Of a DNA stretch of 64,000 nucleotides, positions 51,846 to 62,029 are shown one piece after another (the first letter of the stretch is position 1; each line of letters opens with the position of its first letter). The stretch covers positions 1 to 64,000 of the forward strand of contig NZ_JAUYTP010000074.1 in assembly GCF_030695125.1 (NCBI RefSeq). Reading direction: 5' to 3'. Below the pieces are notes generated by a model. That model saw only the letters and a program-made list of their open reading frames with translations, had not been told where the DNA came from and ran no database searches. Origin of the DNA: Allobosea sp. GTDB taxonomy: Bacteria; Pseudomonadota; Alphaproteobacteria; Rhizobiales; Beijerinckiaceae. The translations under genes were made by a program, and so were the position numbers.

Positions 51846-54800
51846 ATGGCGCATGACGATCCCTTCACCCTCGACCTCTTCGGCAACTCGGCCCTGTCCT
51901 CGGGGCTTGGCCTCGGCATCACGGCGTTTGCGGCCGGGTCCAACGATAATCCGGACCATGACGATCCTCCGCCATCGACGCCGGCGCCGGCGATGCCCGC
52001 GCCTGGGACGGAACGGCGCGCCGGCGCGCCACCGCGTCGCCGCGGGGAGGACTTCCACCTGGCTGGCGACCGAGGCCTGGCCAGAGGCTGGAAGCAGCGC
52101 GCCCGCGACAGCATCGCGGCGATCCGGCTTGCCGCTGAGATCGAGAGCAAGGCACGTCCGGCCACGCCGGAGGAGCAGGGGCGGCTGATCCGCTTCACCG
52201 GCTTCGGCGCATCGGACCTCGCCAATGGCGTGTTCCGCCGGCCCGGCGAGACCGGTTTCCCGCCGGGCTGGGAAGAAATCGGCACCGCGCTACAGGACAC
52301 CGTCGACGATGCGGATTATGCCTCGCTCGCCCGCTGCACCCAGTACGCCCATTTCACGCCCGAGTTCATCGTGCGGGCGATCTGGGCTGGATTGCTACGC
52401 TTCGGCTGGCGCGGCGGGCGCGTGCTCGAGCCGGGCATCGGCACGGGGCTCTTCCCGGCGTTGATGCCGGAAGATCTGCGCGAGATCTCGCACGTTACCG
52501 GCGTCGAGCTCGATCCCGTCTCGGCGCGGATCGCGAGGCTGCTCCGGCCGCGCGCCCGGATCATCGCCGGCGACTTCGCGCGCACCGATCTGCCGGCGCG
52601 GTTCGACCTCGCAATCGGCAATCCTCCCTTCTCCGATCGAACCGTCCGTTCGGACCGTGCTTTCCGGTCTCTCGGCTTGCGGATGCACGACTACTTCATC
52701 GTGAAATCCCTTCGGCTCCTGAAGCCGGGCGGCCTCGCCGCCTTCGTCACGTCGCACGGCACGATGGACAAGGCGGATGGCTCGGCACGCGAATTGATCG
52801 CGAAGCAGGCTGATCTCGTCGCAGCAATCCGTTTGCCGGAAGGCAGCTTCCGCGCCGATGCCGGCACCGACGTCGTGGTCGACATCTTGTTCTTCCGGCG
52901 GCGCAAGGACGGCGAGCCGGAGGGCGATCTGGCTTGGCTCGACCTGGAGGATGTGCGCCTGGCAACCGAGGACGAGGGCGCCATTCGCGTCAATCGCTGG
53001 TTCGCGCGCCATCCCGGCCTTGTGCTCGGGGCGCACGCGATGACCTCCGGCCCGTTCGGCGAGACATACACCTGCCTTCCCAACGACGGCGAGAACCTCG
53101 CGGCCGCCTTGACCGACGCGATCACCCTCCTTCCGGACGCGATCTATGACGGCGAGCCGGAGGCGATCGACCCTGATGGCGAGGACGAGGCCGTGCCGGC
53201 GAAGTCGGAGAGCTCCGCGAGCCTCACGGTGCGCGAGGGCAGCTATCTCGTCGATAACCGGCATGGCGTGATGCAGATCCTGGACGGGGACCCGGTCGCT
53301 GTCCCGGTGCGGAAGGGCCGCAGCGCCGACGGCGTTCCGGAAAAACATGTCCGGATCATCCAGAAGCTGATCCCGATCCGCGATGCGGTCCGGGAAGTAC
53401 TGAAAGCGCAGGAGTTCGATCGGCCGTGGAAGGACGCGCAGGTCCGCTTACGTATCGCCTGGTCGAATTTCGTTCGCACCTTCGGCCCTATCAACAGCAC
53501 GGTCGTCTCGACGACCGAAGACCCGGAAACCGGCGAGGTGCGCGAGACTCATCGCCGCCCGAACCTCCAACCCTTCTTCGACGATCCGGACTGCTGGCTG
53601 GTCGCGTCGATCGAGGACTACGACCTCGAATCCGACACGGCGAGGCCGGGTCCGATCTTCACCGAGCGGGTGATCGCCCCGCCGGCGCCGCCCGTCATCA
53701 CGAGCGCCACTGACGCGCTCGCCGTCGTGCTCAACGAGCGCGGCCATGTCGATCCCGACCACATCGCAGAGCTGCTGCACGCGCAAGTGGACGACGTCAT
53801 CGCCGAGCTCGGCAGCGCGATCTTCCGCGATCCGGCTGACGGCTCCTGGCAGACGGCCGACGCCTATCTCTCCGGCGCGGTCCGCTCGAAGCTGGCGGCG
53901 GCTGAAGCAGCCGCGGCCCTCGACCCTGCCTATGAGCGCAATGTGGCGGCCCTGCGGGAGGTGCAACCCGCCGATCTCCGCCCCTCCAACATCACCGCGC
54001 GCCTCGGAGCGCCCTGGATTCCCGCCGCCGACATCGTCGGCTTCGTCAAGGAGACGATGGGTGCCGAGATCAGGATCCACCACATGCCGGAACTGGCCTC
54101 GTGGACGGTCGAGGCGCGCCAGCTCGGCTGGATGGCGGCAGGCACGTCGGAATGGGGCACGAGTCGTCGCCATGCCGGCGAGCTGCTGGGGGATGCTCTG
54201 AACAGCCGGGTGCCCCAGATCTTCGACACGATCAGGGAGGGCGACAGCGAGCGCCGTGTTCTGAACGTTGTCGACACCGAGGCGGCCAAGGAGAAGCTGC
54301 AGAAGATCAAGACCGCCTTCCAGACCTGGATTTGGTCCGACCCGGATCGGACCGACCGGCTGGCGCGGGTCTACAACGACCGCTTCAACAACATCGTTCC
54401 CCGGGCCTTCGACGGCGCGCACTTGAAGCTGCCGGGCGCCTCTGGCGCCTTCGTCCTCTTCGGGCATCAGAAGCGCGGCATCTGGCGCGTCATCGCCTCG
54501 GGCGCGACCTATCTCGCCCATGCCGTCGGCTCCGGCAAGACGATGACGATGGCGGCTGCCATCATGGAGCAGCGCCGGCTCGGCCTGATCGCCAAGGCGA
54601 TGCTGGTTGTTCCTGGCCATTGCCTGGCGCAGGCGGCGCGCGAGTTCCTGGCGCTCTACCCAAACGCCCGCATCCTCGTCGCCGACGAGACCAATTTCAC
54701 CAAGGACAAGCGCGCCAGATTCCTGTCGCGCGCCGCGACCGCGACCTGGGACGCGATCATCATCACCCATTCCGCGTTCCGCTTCATCGGTGTGGCCTCC

Positions 54801-56933
54801 GCCTTCGAGCAACAGATGATCCAGGACGAGCTCGAGCTCTATGAGCAGCTCCTGACCAGGGTCGAGAGCGACGACCGCGTCTCGCGCAAGCGCCTCGAGC
54901 GGCTGAAGGAGGGACTGAAGGAGCGCCTCGAGGCGCTTGCGACCCGCAAGGACGATCTCCTGACGATCTCCGAAATCGGCGTCGACCAGATCATCGTCGA
55001 CGAGGCGCAGGAGTTCCGCAAGCTCTCCTTCGCCACCAACATGTCGACGCTGAAGGGCGTCGATCCGTCAGGCTCGCAGCGCGCCTGGGACCTCTATGTG
55101 AAGTCCCGCTTCGTCGAGACGAAGAATCCGGGCCGCGCGCTGGTGTTGGCGTCCGGCACGCCGATCACCAACACGCTCGGCGAGATGTTCTCGGTGCAGC
55201 GCTACCTTGGTTATGAGGCCCTGTCTCAGCGCGGGCTGCACGAGTTCGACGCCTGGGCTTCGACCTTCGGTGACGTCTCGACCGAGCTCGAGCTCCAGCC
55301 ATCGGGCAAGTACAAGCCGGTCACCCGCTTCGCCACCTTCGTGAATGTGCCGGAACTGATCGCCATGTTCCGGTCCTTCGCCGACGTGGTGACCCCCGAG
55401 GATTTGCGCCAGCACGTCAAGGTTCCGGCCGTCTCGACCGGTCGGCGCCAGATCCTGACGGCCAAGCCGACAGCGGCGTTCAAGCTGTACCAGCTCCAGC
55501 TTGGCGAGCGCATCAAGGGGATCGAGATGCGCGACCGGCCACCCGAGCCAGGCGACGACATCCTGCTCTCGGTCATCACCGATGGCCGCCATGCGGCGAT
55601 CGACCTGCGCCTCGTGGATCCGGACAACGACAACGAGCAGGGCAACAAGCTCAACGACCTGATCTCGAACGCCTTCCGCATCTGGCGGGAGACGGCCGGC
55701 AAGAGCTATGTCCGGCCCGACGGAAAGCCGTTCGAGCTGCCCGGTGCCGCGCAGATGATCTTCTCCGACCTCGGCACGATCAGCGTCGAGAAGAGCCGGG
55801 GCTTCTCTGCCTATCGCTGGATTCGCGACGAGTTGGTCCGGCTCGGCGTGCCGGCCTCCGAGATCGCCTTCATGCAGGACATCAGGAAGTCGGAGGCGAA
55901 GCAGCGGCTGTTCGGCGATGTCCGCGCCGGCAAGGTCCGCTTCCTGATCGGGAGCTCGGATACGATGGGCACGGGCGTCAATGCCCAGCTCCGCCTGAAG
56001 GCGCTCCACCACCTCGATGTTCCCTGGCTGCCGTCACAAATCGAGCAGCGCGAGGGCCGCATCGTGCGTCAGGGCAACCAGCACGACGAGGTCGATATCT
56101 TCGCCTACGCGACCGAAGGCAGCCTCGACGCGACGATGTGGCAGAACAACGAGAGGAAGGCCCGCTTCATTGCGGCAGCACTCTCGGGCGACACATCGAT
56201 CCGGCGGCTGGAGGACCTCGGCGAGGGCCAGGCGAACCAGTTCGCGATGGCGAAGGCGATCGCGTCGGGCGATCAGCGCCTGATGCAGAAGGCTGGGTTA
56301 GAGGCCGACATCGCACGGCTGGAGCGCCTGCGCGCTGCCCATATCGATGACCAGCATGCCGTTCGCCGGCAGATCCGCGATGCCGAACGCGAGATCGAGC
56401 TGTCGACCCGGCGCGTCAGTGAAATCGGCCGGGACATCGCGCGGGTCGTGCCGATCGCCGGCGATGCCTTCGCGATGAGCGTGACCGGCAAATCCTATAC
56501 TGAACGCAAGGAGGCCGGCCGCGCGCTCATGAAGGAAATCCTGACCCTCGTGCAGCTCCGGCAGGAAGGCGAGGTCGTCATCGCCTCGATCGGCGGCTTC
56601 GATCTCGAATATTCAGGCGAGCGGTTCGGGCGTGACGGCTATCGCTATAGCACCGTGATGATGCGCACCGGCGCCGACTGCGAGGTCGAGCTGCCGGTCA
56701 CGGTGACGCCGCTCGGCGCTGCCGCACGCCTCGAGCGTGCGCTCGGGGACTTCGAGGGCGAGCGGGAGCGCTATCGCCAGCGCCTGGCCGATGCCCGGCG
56801 CCGCCTTGCCTCCTATCAGTCGCGTGATGGCGGGGAATTCGCGTTCGCCGGCGAGCTGGCCGAGAAGCGCAGGCAGCTCGCGGAGGTCGAGGCAGCGATG
56901 GCAGCGGACGTCCGGAACGATGTCGCTGCATAG
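51846..56933 (+). CDS. Giant N6-adenine methyltransferase-helicase (DarB-like)
   Basis: The ATG at 51846 (MAHDDPF) lies nine bases after AAGGAG and is preferred to 51837, which has no spacing. The 1695-residue protein combines a Rossmann methyltransferase and a superfamily 2 helicase. The methyltransferase shows RVLEPGIGTGLFPAL and the catalytic NPPF in FDLAIGNPPFSDR near residue 260. The helicase shows Walker A GSGKT near 895, DEAQ near 1050, GTGVNAQ near 1370 and QREGRIVRQG near 1400. It resembles phage P1 DarB and plasmid homologues that protect DNA from restriction. A coiled C-terminal region follows. Confidence 0.9.
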   Translation: MAHDDPFTLDLFGNSALSSGLGLGITAFAAGSNDNPDHDDPPPSTPAPAMPAPGTERRAGAPPRRRGEDFHLAGDRGLARGWKQRARDSIAAIRLAAEIESKARPATPEEQGRLIRFTGFGASDLANGVFRRPGETGFPPGWEEIGTALQDTVDDADYASLARCTQYAHFTPEFIVRAIWAGLLRFGWRGGRVLEPGIGTGLFPALMPEDLREISHVTGVELDPVSARIARLLRPRARIIAGDFARTDLPARFDLAIGNPPFSDRTVRSDRAFRSLGLRMHDYFIVKSLRLLKPGGLAAFVTSHGTMDKADGSARELIAKQADLVAAIRLPEGSFRADAGTDVVVDILFFRRRKDGEPEGDLAWLDLEDVRLATEDEGAIRVNRWFARHPGLVLGAHAMTSGPFGETYTCLPNDGENLAAALTDAITLLPDAIYDGEPEAIDPDGEDEAVPAKSESSASLTVREGSYLVDNRHGVMQILDGDPVAVPVRKGRSADGVPEKHVRIIQKLIPIRDAVREVLKAQEFDRPWKDAQVRLRIAWSNFVRTFGPINSTVVSTTEDPETGEVRETHRRPNLQPFFDDPDCWLVASIEDYDLESDTARPGPIFTERVIAPPAPPVITSATDALAVVLNERGHVDPDHIAELLHAQVDDVIAELGSAIFRDPADGSWQTADAYLSGAVRSKLAAAEAAAALDPAYERNVAALREVQPADLRPSNITARLGAPWIPAADIVGFVKETMGAEIRIHHMPELASWTVEARQLGWMAAGTSEWGTSRRHAGELLGDALNSRVPQIFDTIREGDSERRVLNVVDTEAAKEKLQKIKTAFQTWIWSDPDRTDRLARVYNDRFNNIVPRAFDGAHLKLPGASGAFVLFGHQKRGIWRVIASGATYLAHAVGSGKTMTMAAAIMEQRRLGLIAKAMLVVPGHCLAQAAREFLALYPNARILVADETNFTKDKRARFLSRAATATWDAIIITHSAFRFIGVASAFEQQMIQDELELYEQLLTRVESDDRVSRKRLERLKEGLKERLEALATRKDDLLTISEIGVDQIIVDEAQEFRKLSFATNMSTLKGVDPSGSQRAWDLYVKSRFVETKNPGRALVLASGTPITNTLGEMFSVQRYLGYEALSQRGLHEFDAWASTFGDVSTELELQPSGKYKPVTRFATFVNVPELIAMFRSFADVVTPEDLRQHVKVPAVSTGRRQILTAKPTAAFKLYQLQLGERIKGIEMRDRPPEPGDDILLSVITDGRHAAIDLRLVDPDNDNEQGNKLNDLISNAFRIWRETAGKSYVRPDGKPFELPGAAQMIFSDLGTISVEKSRGFSAYRWIRDELVRLGVPASEIAFMQDIRKSEAKQRLFGDVRAGKVRFLIGSSDTMGTGVNAQLRLKALHHLDVPWLPSQIEQREGRIVRQGNQHDEVDIFAYATEGSLDATMWQNNERKARFIAAALSGDTSIRRLEDLGEGQANQFAMAKAIASGDQRLMQKAGLEADIARLERLRAAHIDDQHAVRRQIRDAEREIELSTRRVSEIGRDIARVVPIAGDAFAMSVTGKSYTERKEAGRALMKEILTLVQLRQEGEVVIASIGGFDLEYSGERFGRDGYRYSTVMMRTGADCEVELPVTVTPLGAAARLERALGDFEGERERYRQRLADARRRLASYQSRDGGEFAFAGELAEKRRQLAEVEAAMAADVRNDVAA

Positions 56934-56964
56934 TCGCGTGCGTCGCGGCCCGTCCGCTGGCTCG

Positions 56965-57864
56965 CTACTTGTCGGCCTCGTACAGCGACGGATCGACGAG
57001 GTTGATCCGCTCCTTCGGTTTAAAACCAAAGACCTTCTCGAATTTTTCCGGGCCGAGCATGCGGGCGGCCTCGTCGAGAAGATGCTGATTCCGAGAATTC
57101 AGCATCGTGGCCGGCGGAGCGGTGAAGCCGGGAATGCGTTGAGCAACGAAGCTGCGCACTTCCCCTCGCAGGGCGAGCAATCGGTTCAACAGCTCGGGCT
57201 CATCGGCGAGCACCGACTTGGCATGGGTCTCGAAGTCGTCCGGTGGTGGTGTCTGATCGGGCAAAGTCGGCCCTCCGGCAGTCCAATGCATCGCGACGCT
57301 CGGTCCTGATTTCGACGAGGCGCTGCAACTCGCTATCTTAGCTGCCCACGCTGCAGTCTGCAGGCCATATGTCCCATACAGGAACGTGCTCGCCACGTAG
57401 CCCCGGGCGCTCCGTACCGTTAGCGGCGACGTTGCCCCGACACCGGTTGCATACAGCACTTGGTTGGCGAGTTGATGGCAGACGCCGTCGACACCGTAGG
57501 TGAATATCGTACCGCGCGCGGCAGGAACGGTCCGAGAATCCGCATTGGGTGCGACCAGACAGGTCGCAAAAGGCAGGTTACCTTTCTGCGATCCCAAAAA
57601 GCCGGTCGGATTGCCGGGGATCCCGCCGATCGGATGGTAGCTTCCCCAGCAAAACCAATAGGATTGTTTGGCGGCGATGACATCGGCGACGGTCGGATAG
57701 TTGGTTTTTCGGTTGTCGAAAGCTGTGACCCATGTGTGGTCGACCGGTGACCCGTTCATGAATGCCGGCACCGCCCAGGCAAAGAGTGATGTGTTCACGG
57801 CCACGACCCTACCCCCTCCTGTTCCGGCACCACGATTTTTCGGGCCAAGGCGAAACTCTCCCAT
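56965..57864 (-). CDS. Unknown protein with a conserved Cys-His motif
   Basis: A 299-residue protein, the only clear minus-strand gene in the right-hand module. It contains SPVDHTWVTAFDNRKTNYPTV, YWFCWGSYHPIGG, TGFLGSQKG, IFTYGVDGVCHQLANQVLYATG and VRSARGYVASTFLYGTYG. The CHQ-x-x-N motif and the separate histidines could form a papain-like catalytic site, but this is a guess. No signal peptide is apparent. I recognise similar hypothetical proteins but no function. Confidence 0.6.
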   Translation of the reverse strand: MGEFRLGPKNRGAGTGGGRVVAVNTSLFAWAVPAFMNGSPVDHTWVTAFDNRKTNYPTVADVIAAKQSYWFCWGSYHPIGGIPGNPTGFLGSQKGNLPFATCLVAPNADSRTVPAARGTIFTYGVDGVCHQLANQVLYATGVGATSPLTVRSARGYVASTFLYGTYGLQTAAWAAKIASCSASSKSGPSVAMHWTAGGPTLPDQTPPPDDFETHAKSVLADEPELLNRLLALRGEVRSFVAQRIPGFTAPPATMLNSRNQHLLDEAARMLGPEKFEKVFGFKPKERINLVDPSLYEADK

Positions 57865-58153
57865 TGTGACCTACCGGAAGCAAGCTCCGGAAGTAGGGAG
57901 AAAGAAGAACGAGGGAATGAACTTCGTTCGCCGATCGGCCCGCCCGGCAGCGCTGACGCTCAACCGCGGTCTGTCGCGATCCCGGCCCGTTGTCCTTCGC
58001 AGGGCTTTCAAGCCCCGCTCGTCCGACCGGGCAGGGACGCTCGGCCGCAGTTGTGCCTGCCTGGCCGCTCCGCGGGCCGGGGGGTGTCTTCGGGAAGAAG
58101 ACGGAAAAGGACTGGCGAGCGCCTGAGTCCGCAATCCCAAATGGAGCAGTCCC

Positions 58154-59848
58154 ATGCATCTCATGAAGGTCGATCCGCGCGCGCTGAAGGAGAACCCCGA
58201 TCGTTCGCGCCAGACAAAATCCACGCCGCAGGCCGATGCCCTGCTGCTGGCGACGATCAAGGCCGTCGGTATCGTCCAGCCGCCGGTCGTCGCGCCGCAA
58301 ACCGATGGCGGCAACGGCTTCATCATCGATCGCGGCCACCGTCGCGTGAAGCAGGCGATTGCCGCCGGCCTCGAGGAGATCGAGGTCCTCGTCGACGAGG
58401 CGGCGAACGATAATGGCGCGATGCGCTCCATGGTGGAGAATATCGCGCGCGAGCAGCTCAATCCGGTCGACCAGTGGCGCGCTATCGAGCGCCTCATCGC
58501 GCTCGGCTGGACCGAGGAGGCGATCGCCGTCGCGCTTGCGCTGCCGGTACGCCAGATCAAGAAGCTCAGGCTGCTGGCGAACGTCCTGCCCGCCATGCTC
58601 GACCACATGGCGAAGGGCGACATGCCGAGCGAGCAGCAGTTGCGCACCATCGCGGCGGCCGACTTCGAGGAGCAGAAGGAGGTCTGGAAGGTCCAGAAGC
58701 CGAAGAAGGGCGATCCCCAGGTCTCGTGGTTTGCCGTCGCCAATGGGCTGTCGAAGAAGCGCATGCATGCGCGCGACGCCAGCTTCGGCGAGGATCTCGC
58801 GCAGGCCTACGGTATCCAGTGGGGCGAGGACCTGTTCGCGCCAGCGGACGAAGACTCGCGCTACACCACCAATGTCGAGGGCTTCCTGGGAGCTCAGCAG
58901 GAATGGATGACCAGTAACCTCCCCAAGCGCGGCATCATCGCCGACGTGAACAGTTGGGGCCAGGTCGTGCTACCGCCCAAGGCCGAACGCGTCCACGGCA
59001 AGCCCGGCAAGACCGACGGCACGGCCATGTACCTCGACCGCGAGGGCAAGGTGCAGACGGTTCATTTCCGTCTGCCGGAGCCGAAGAAGGCCAAGGGCGC
59101 CGACGACGCGGAGGGTGGCGACGACGCGATCGTGATGGCCAAGCCGCGACCAGATGTGACGCGCAAGGGCGTCGAGATGATCGGCGATCTGCGAACCGAT
59201 GCCCTGCACGAGGCGCTTGCCCGAGCGCCGATCGAGGACGACACGCTGATGGCGCTGCTGGTGTTCGCGCTCGCCGGTCGAAACATCTCGGTCCAGTCTG
59301 GCGCGTCCGATGACGTCTATGGGTTCGCCCGGATGGAGCGGCATGCCGTTGGCCTCGTCGGCGAGGACGGCAAGCTCACCTTCGACATGGACACGCTGCG
59401 GGTCGCAGCGCGCTCGGCCCTGATCGACGTCCTCTCGGCCCGCGAAAACCGGACCAACAGCGGCATCGTCGCGCGCCTCGCCGGCGACACGATCGGCGCG
59501 GACGGTTTTCTGCCGACCATGGGCACGGAGGAATTCCTGTCGTGCCTGTCGCGTCAGGCGCTGGAGCGCTCCTGCAAGGACACGCCCGTGCTTCCGCGTG
59601 CTCGGGTGAAGGACACGCGCGCCGCGCTTGTCGAGCATTTCAGGGAGGCGCGCTTCGTTCATCTCACCGCGCTGTTTGCGCCGACTGCAGCCGAGGTCGC
59701 GACCTGGCGCTCCAAGAGCGCCGTCGTCGCTGACGAGGACGCGGACATGACCACCGGCGATGCCGAGGACGGGTCCGGCGATGCGGCCGCGCTCGACGAC
59801 GTCGATCTCGACGCCATCGACGAGGCTTACCGAGTCGCGGCGGAATAG
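58154..59848 (+). CDS. Large ParB/RepB/Spo0J-like plasmid protein
   Basis: A 564-residue protein with a ParB nuclease-like domain: KVDPRALKENPDRSRQT, GIVQPPVVAPQTDGGNGFIIDRGHRRVKQAIAAGL, then MVENIAREQLNPVDQWRAIERLI with a helix-turn-helix. The remaining 400 residues are not in canonical ParB and end in an acidic tail. It differs from RepB and has no ParA partner nearby. It may act in DNA processing or regulation rather than partition. GGAG is seven bases before the ATG. Bases 57865-58153 hold no gene. Confidence 0.8.
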   Translation: MHLMKVDPRALKENPDRSRQTKSTPQADALLLATIKAVGIVQPPVVAPQTDGGNGFIIDRGHRRVKQAIAAGLEEIEVLVDEAANDNGAMRSMVENIAREQLNPVDQWRAIERLIALGWTEEAIAVALALPVRQIKKLRLLANVLPAMLDHMAKGDMPSEQQLRTIAAADFEEQKEVWKVQKPKKGDPQVSWFAVANGLSKKRMHARDASFGEDLAQAYGIQWGEDLFAPADEDSRYTTNVEGFLGAQQEWMTSNLPKRGIIADVNSWGQVVLPPKAERVHGKPGKTDGTAMYLDREGKVQTVHFRLPEPKKAKGADDAEGGDDAIVMAKPRPDVTRKGVEMIGDLRTDALHEALARAPIEDDTLMALLVFALAGRNISVQSGASDDVYGFARMERHAVGLVGEDGKLTFDMDTLRVAARSALIDVLSARENRTNSGIVARLAGDTIGADGFLPTMGTEEFLSCLSRQALERSCKDTPVLPRARVKDTRAALVEHFREARFVHLTALFAPTAAEVATWRSKSAVVADEDADMTTGDAEDGSGDAAALDDVDLDAIDEAYRVAAE

Positions 59849-59881
59849 CCCCGACCTCCTCACTCACTTCTGATCGACATC

Positions 59882-59916
59882 CCGCCGCCGGCCTCGTGCC
59901 GGCGGCGGTTTCGTTT
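59882..59916 (+). terminator. Rho-independent terminator after the ParB-like gene
   Basis: CCGCCGCCGGC (59882-59892), loop CTCGT, GCCGGCGGCGG (59898-59908), then TTTCGTTT. It is a strong GC stem with a T-rich tail, placed 34 bases after the stop codon. Confidence 0.8.
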
Positions 59917-59945
59917 CCACACTAGCGCAATCACGGAGGACGAAC

Positions 59946-60419
59946 ATGTCCGCGCACGCAATCTACGATCATGCACCTATCGGCTCGATCATAGCCTGGT
60001 CCGACAGCACGCCGCGGCCGCCGGAGCGCTTCACCAAGAAACTCGCAGCCTGGCTGACCAACAACGGCAAGGGACGCCTGATCCGGAAGCAGCCCAGCAG
60101 GAGCATGGGCAATCTCAGCCTGTCCGCCAGCTTCACCCTGCATGAGGCCGATTTAGGCGCCGGCGGCGTCGTCGCGATCCGGGTCCATCGCACCTTCTCG
60201 CTGGACTCGACCCTCCACTTCAGCGTGGTCGAGCGCCCGGTGATCGGGTCGGTGGGTGTCTTCGATCGGCACGGCGAGGATGCCGAGCTTGTCCATCTCG
60301 CGACACATCTCGCGGCGGCGGAGGAATGGCTCTCTCGTTATGGCTATCCGCGCGCCGTGCTCCAGGAGGTCACGGCCGACGAGGTCGGGACCGCTGTTGT
60401 CGAGGGGAGGGCGGCATGA
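59946..60419 (+). CDS. Conserved plasmid protein of unknown function
   Basis: A 157-residue protein with MSAHAIYDHAPIGSIIAWSDSTPRPPERF at the start, then FHFSVVERP-like beta-strand segments (STLHFSVVERPVIGSVGVFD). A GGAGG lies eight bases upstream. The stop overlaps the next start by ATGA, so it is translationally coupled with the DUF7007 gene. No function is known. Confidence 0.65.
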   Translation: MSAHAIYDHAPIGSIIAWSDSTPRPPERFTKKLAAWLTNNGKGRLIRKQPSRSMGNLSLSASFTLHEADLGAGGVVAIRVHRTFSLDSTLHFSVVERPVIGSVGVFDRHGEDAELVHLATHLAAAEEWLSRYGYPRAVLQEVTADEVGTAVVEGRAA

Positions 60420-61306
60420 GAAGCGCTTTGGCTTGCTACCCCGCGACCGGTGCGGTTCCCGAAGCGCCGGAGGTCGAGTTCGGGCGATCGACTGAAGGTT
60501 TCCCGGTCGCCCGCGTCGGCGACAGTGCTTTGGCCATGCTGCCGGCGCGCGACGGGCGTCATTATCTCGCGACGGGCTGGAAGATCGTGGGGCCACTCGC
60601 GGAATGGCGTCGATCCGAATTTTACGGCCATTCCGGCGAACTGGCGGATGAGGCGGCGTTCCGGGCGAAGGTTCTGGAGCTCGCGGAGCATCAGCACGAG
60701 AAAGGGGCGCTTGGTCGCAAGGACATCTACACCAGGGTGCAGACCCCATGGGGCATTTCCCAGGGCGGCACCGTCTATGCCGAGGGCGTCGAATCGTATT
60801 CGACGGCAGGTCATGGCGGCTTCAAGCTCTCGGCTGAGCGCAACCGCAAGGTTCATCGCCTGCTGCGCTCGGCGGGCGGATGGTACGAGGAGGATCGCGC
60901 CTGGGCGATCGTCGCCATCACCTTCCCGGACCTCTTCACCGGCTTCGAGCGGCGCTGCGCCGAGCGCTCGGTCAAGGAGAGCTGGCCAGATGCGTGGGAG
61001 ACGATCTCCGGGACCATTCTTCGACCGGGTGAATCCCATGAGAAGGACCGGCGGGCTTTTCACGAGGCGCATGCCGGCGACTGGATCGTGGTCTCGGCGA
61101 TCAATTGCGCTCAGAGAACGGGCCTCGTCGAATGTGTCGCCACGCCAGGCGGGCGGCGCAACGCTGGGACCGAGGAGCGCCGCTTTCTCGTTCCAGCGGA
61201 CGAGTACGCGGTCGGCCGGTTCGGCTTTGTCATCGATCCATCCCGTCATGCTGTCTACGCCGGGCCTTCCAGCTTCATCGGTTGGCAGCGAGGAACGTCG
61301 TCGTGA
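60416..61306 (+). CDS. DUF7007-type plasmid protein
   Basis: The start MRSALACYPATGAVPEAPEV at 60416 overlaps the upstream stop. The 296-residue protein has VQTPWGISQGGTVYAEGVESYSTAGHGGFKLS and WYEEDRAWAIVAITFPDLF, the signature of DUF7007 proteins on Rhizobiales replicons. Its function is unknown. The stop overlaps a GTG start of the next frame. Confidence 0.7.
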   Translation: MRSALACYPATGAVPEAPEVEFGRSTEGFPVARVGDSALAMLPARDGRHYLATGWKIVGPLAEWRRSEFYGHSGELADEAAFRAKVLELAEHQHEKGALGRKDIYTRVQTPWGISQGGTVYAEGVESYSTAGHGGFKLSAERNRKVHRLLRSAGGWYEEDRAWAIVAITFPDLFTGFERRCAERSVKESWPDAWETISGTILRPGESHEKDRRAFHEAHAGDWIVVSAINCAQRTGLVECVATPGGRRNAGTEERRFLVPADEYAVGRFGFVIDPSRHAVYAGPSSFIGWQRGTSS

Positions 61307-61632
61307 CGGCCCTGGCTGAGGCTGTCGCGCAATTTTCTCGCATGGAGGAGGCGCGCCGGCAGATCCAGCGCCAGCTCGAGCTGATCGACCGGCAGATCAC
61401 GCGCCGCGCGACCGCGCTGGTCCCGCGGACGCGGCAGAGGCGGCAAGCTGATCGGCGAGGCGACGCGCCCGGCGGATGCTTGGTTCTGGAGCGCTATCGC
61501 TCGACGCTTGCTGCACTGACGGCCGAACGTCAGCCGGAGATCGACGCGCTCTCTCGCAAGCTCGCGCGGCAGGACCGGGCCATCGCCGCCCATTGCGAGC
61601 GTCATCGGATACCGTCTTCGCGCGCGGCCTGA
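61303..61632 (+). CDS. Small coiled-coil protein
   Basis: A GTG at 61303 overlaps the previous stop (GTGA) and opens a 109-residue frame. It contains EEARRQIQRQLELIDRQITRRATALVPRT and LAALTAERQPEIDALSRKLARQDRAIAAHC, two predicted coiled-coil stretches. An ATG at 61342 is an alternative start. Translational coupling to DUF7007 supports it. No function is assigned. Confidence 0.5.
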   Translation: MTALAEAVAQFSRMEEARRQIQRQLELIDRQITRRATALVPRTRQRRQADRRGDAPGGCLVLERYRSTLAALTAERQPEIDALSRKLARQDRAIAAHCERHRIPSSRAA

Positions 61633-62029
61633 CCGGTAGACGCGGTCTGGCGATTTGCTGGATCGTCAGGCCTAAAGCGGTCGGCGGTACGCAGCGGCCA
61701 GCTCCAATCGATCCCTTTCGGTCGCGTCGCGGCCGCGAGACGGGCTGGCCCTCGTCCTCTCGGGTTTGCTGCGGTCTGAACCGTCGGCCAGGCGCTTCAA
61801 GGCCGCGTGCCGCGCCGCGTGGCGGCCGGCCTTCGCCGATCTCGCAGACGAAGCTCGCGTCCGTCGCCAGGGCTGAGCCCTGCTTGGCCGCAAGCCCCGT
61901 CTGCTCGCCTGGCAAAGGCCGGACCCTGAAGCGCCAGGGCCTTCGACGGTTCGGATCGACCGCACCCGAGGGGACGACGGCCAAGCGCCGATCCGGCTCC
62001 GAGGGCGCAACCGAAGAAAGGAACACCTC
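61633..62029. other. Intergenic GC-rich segment
   Basis: No frame shows a recognisable product or good start. The segment precedes a plasmid gene with an AAAGGAACACC ribosome site. It may be a long leader. I see no IS end or tRNA. Confidence 0.4.

Noticed and set aside
53448..54812. Long minus-strand frame opposite the methyltransferase-helicase gene
   Set aside because: Mirror of a well-supported coding strand; the frame is Gly/Arg/Asp-rich and has no conserved motif.
55068..56012. Minus-strand frame opposite the helicase part of the giant protein
   Set aside because: Antisense shadow; the coding strand carries the helicase motifs.
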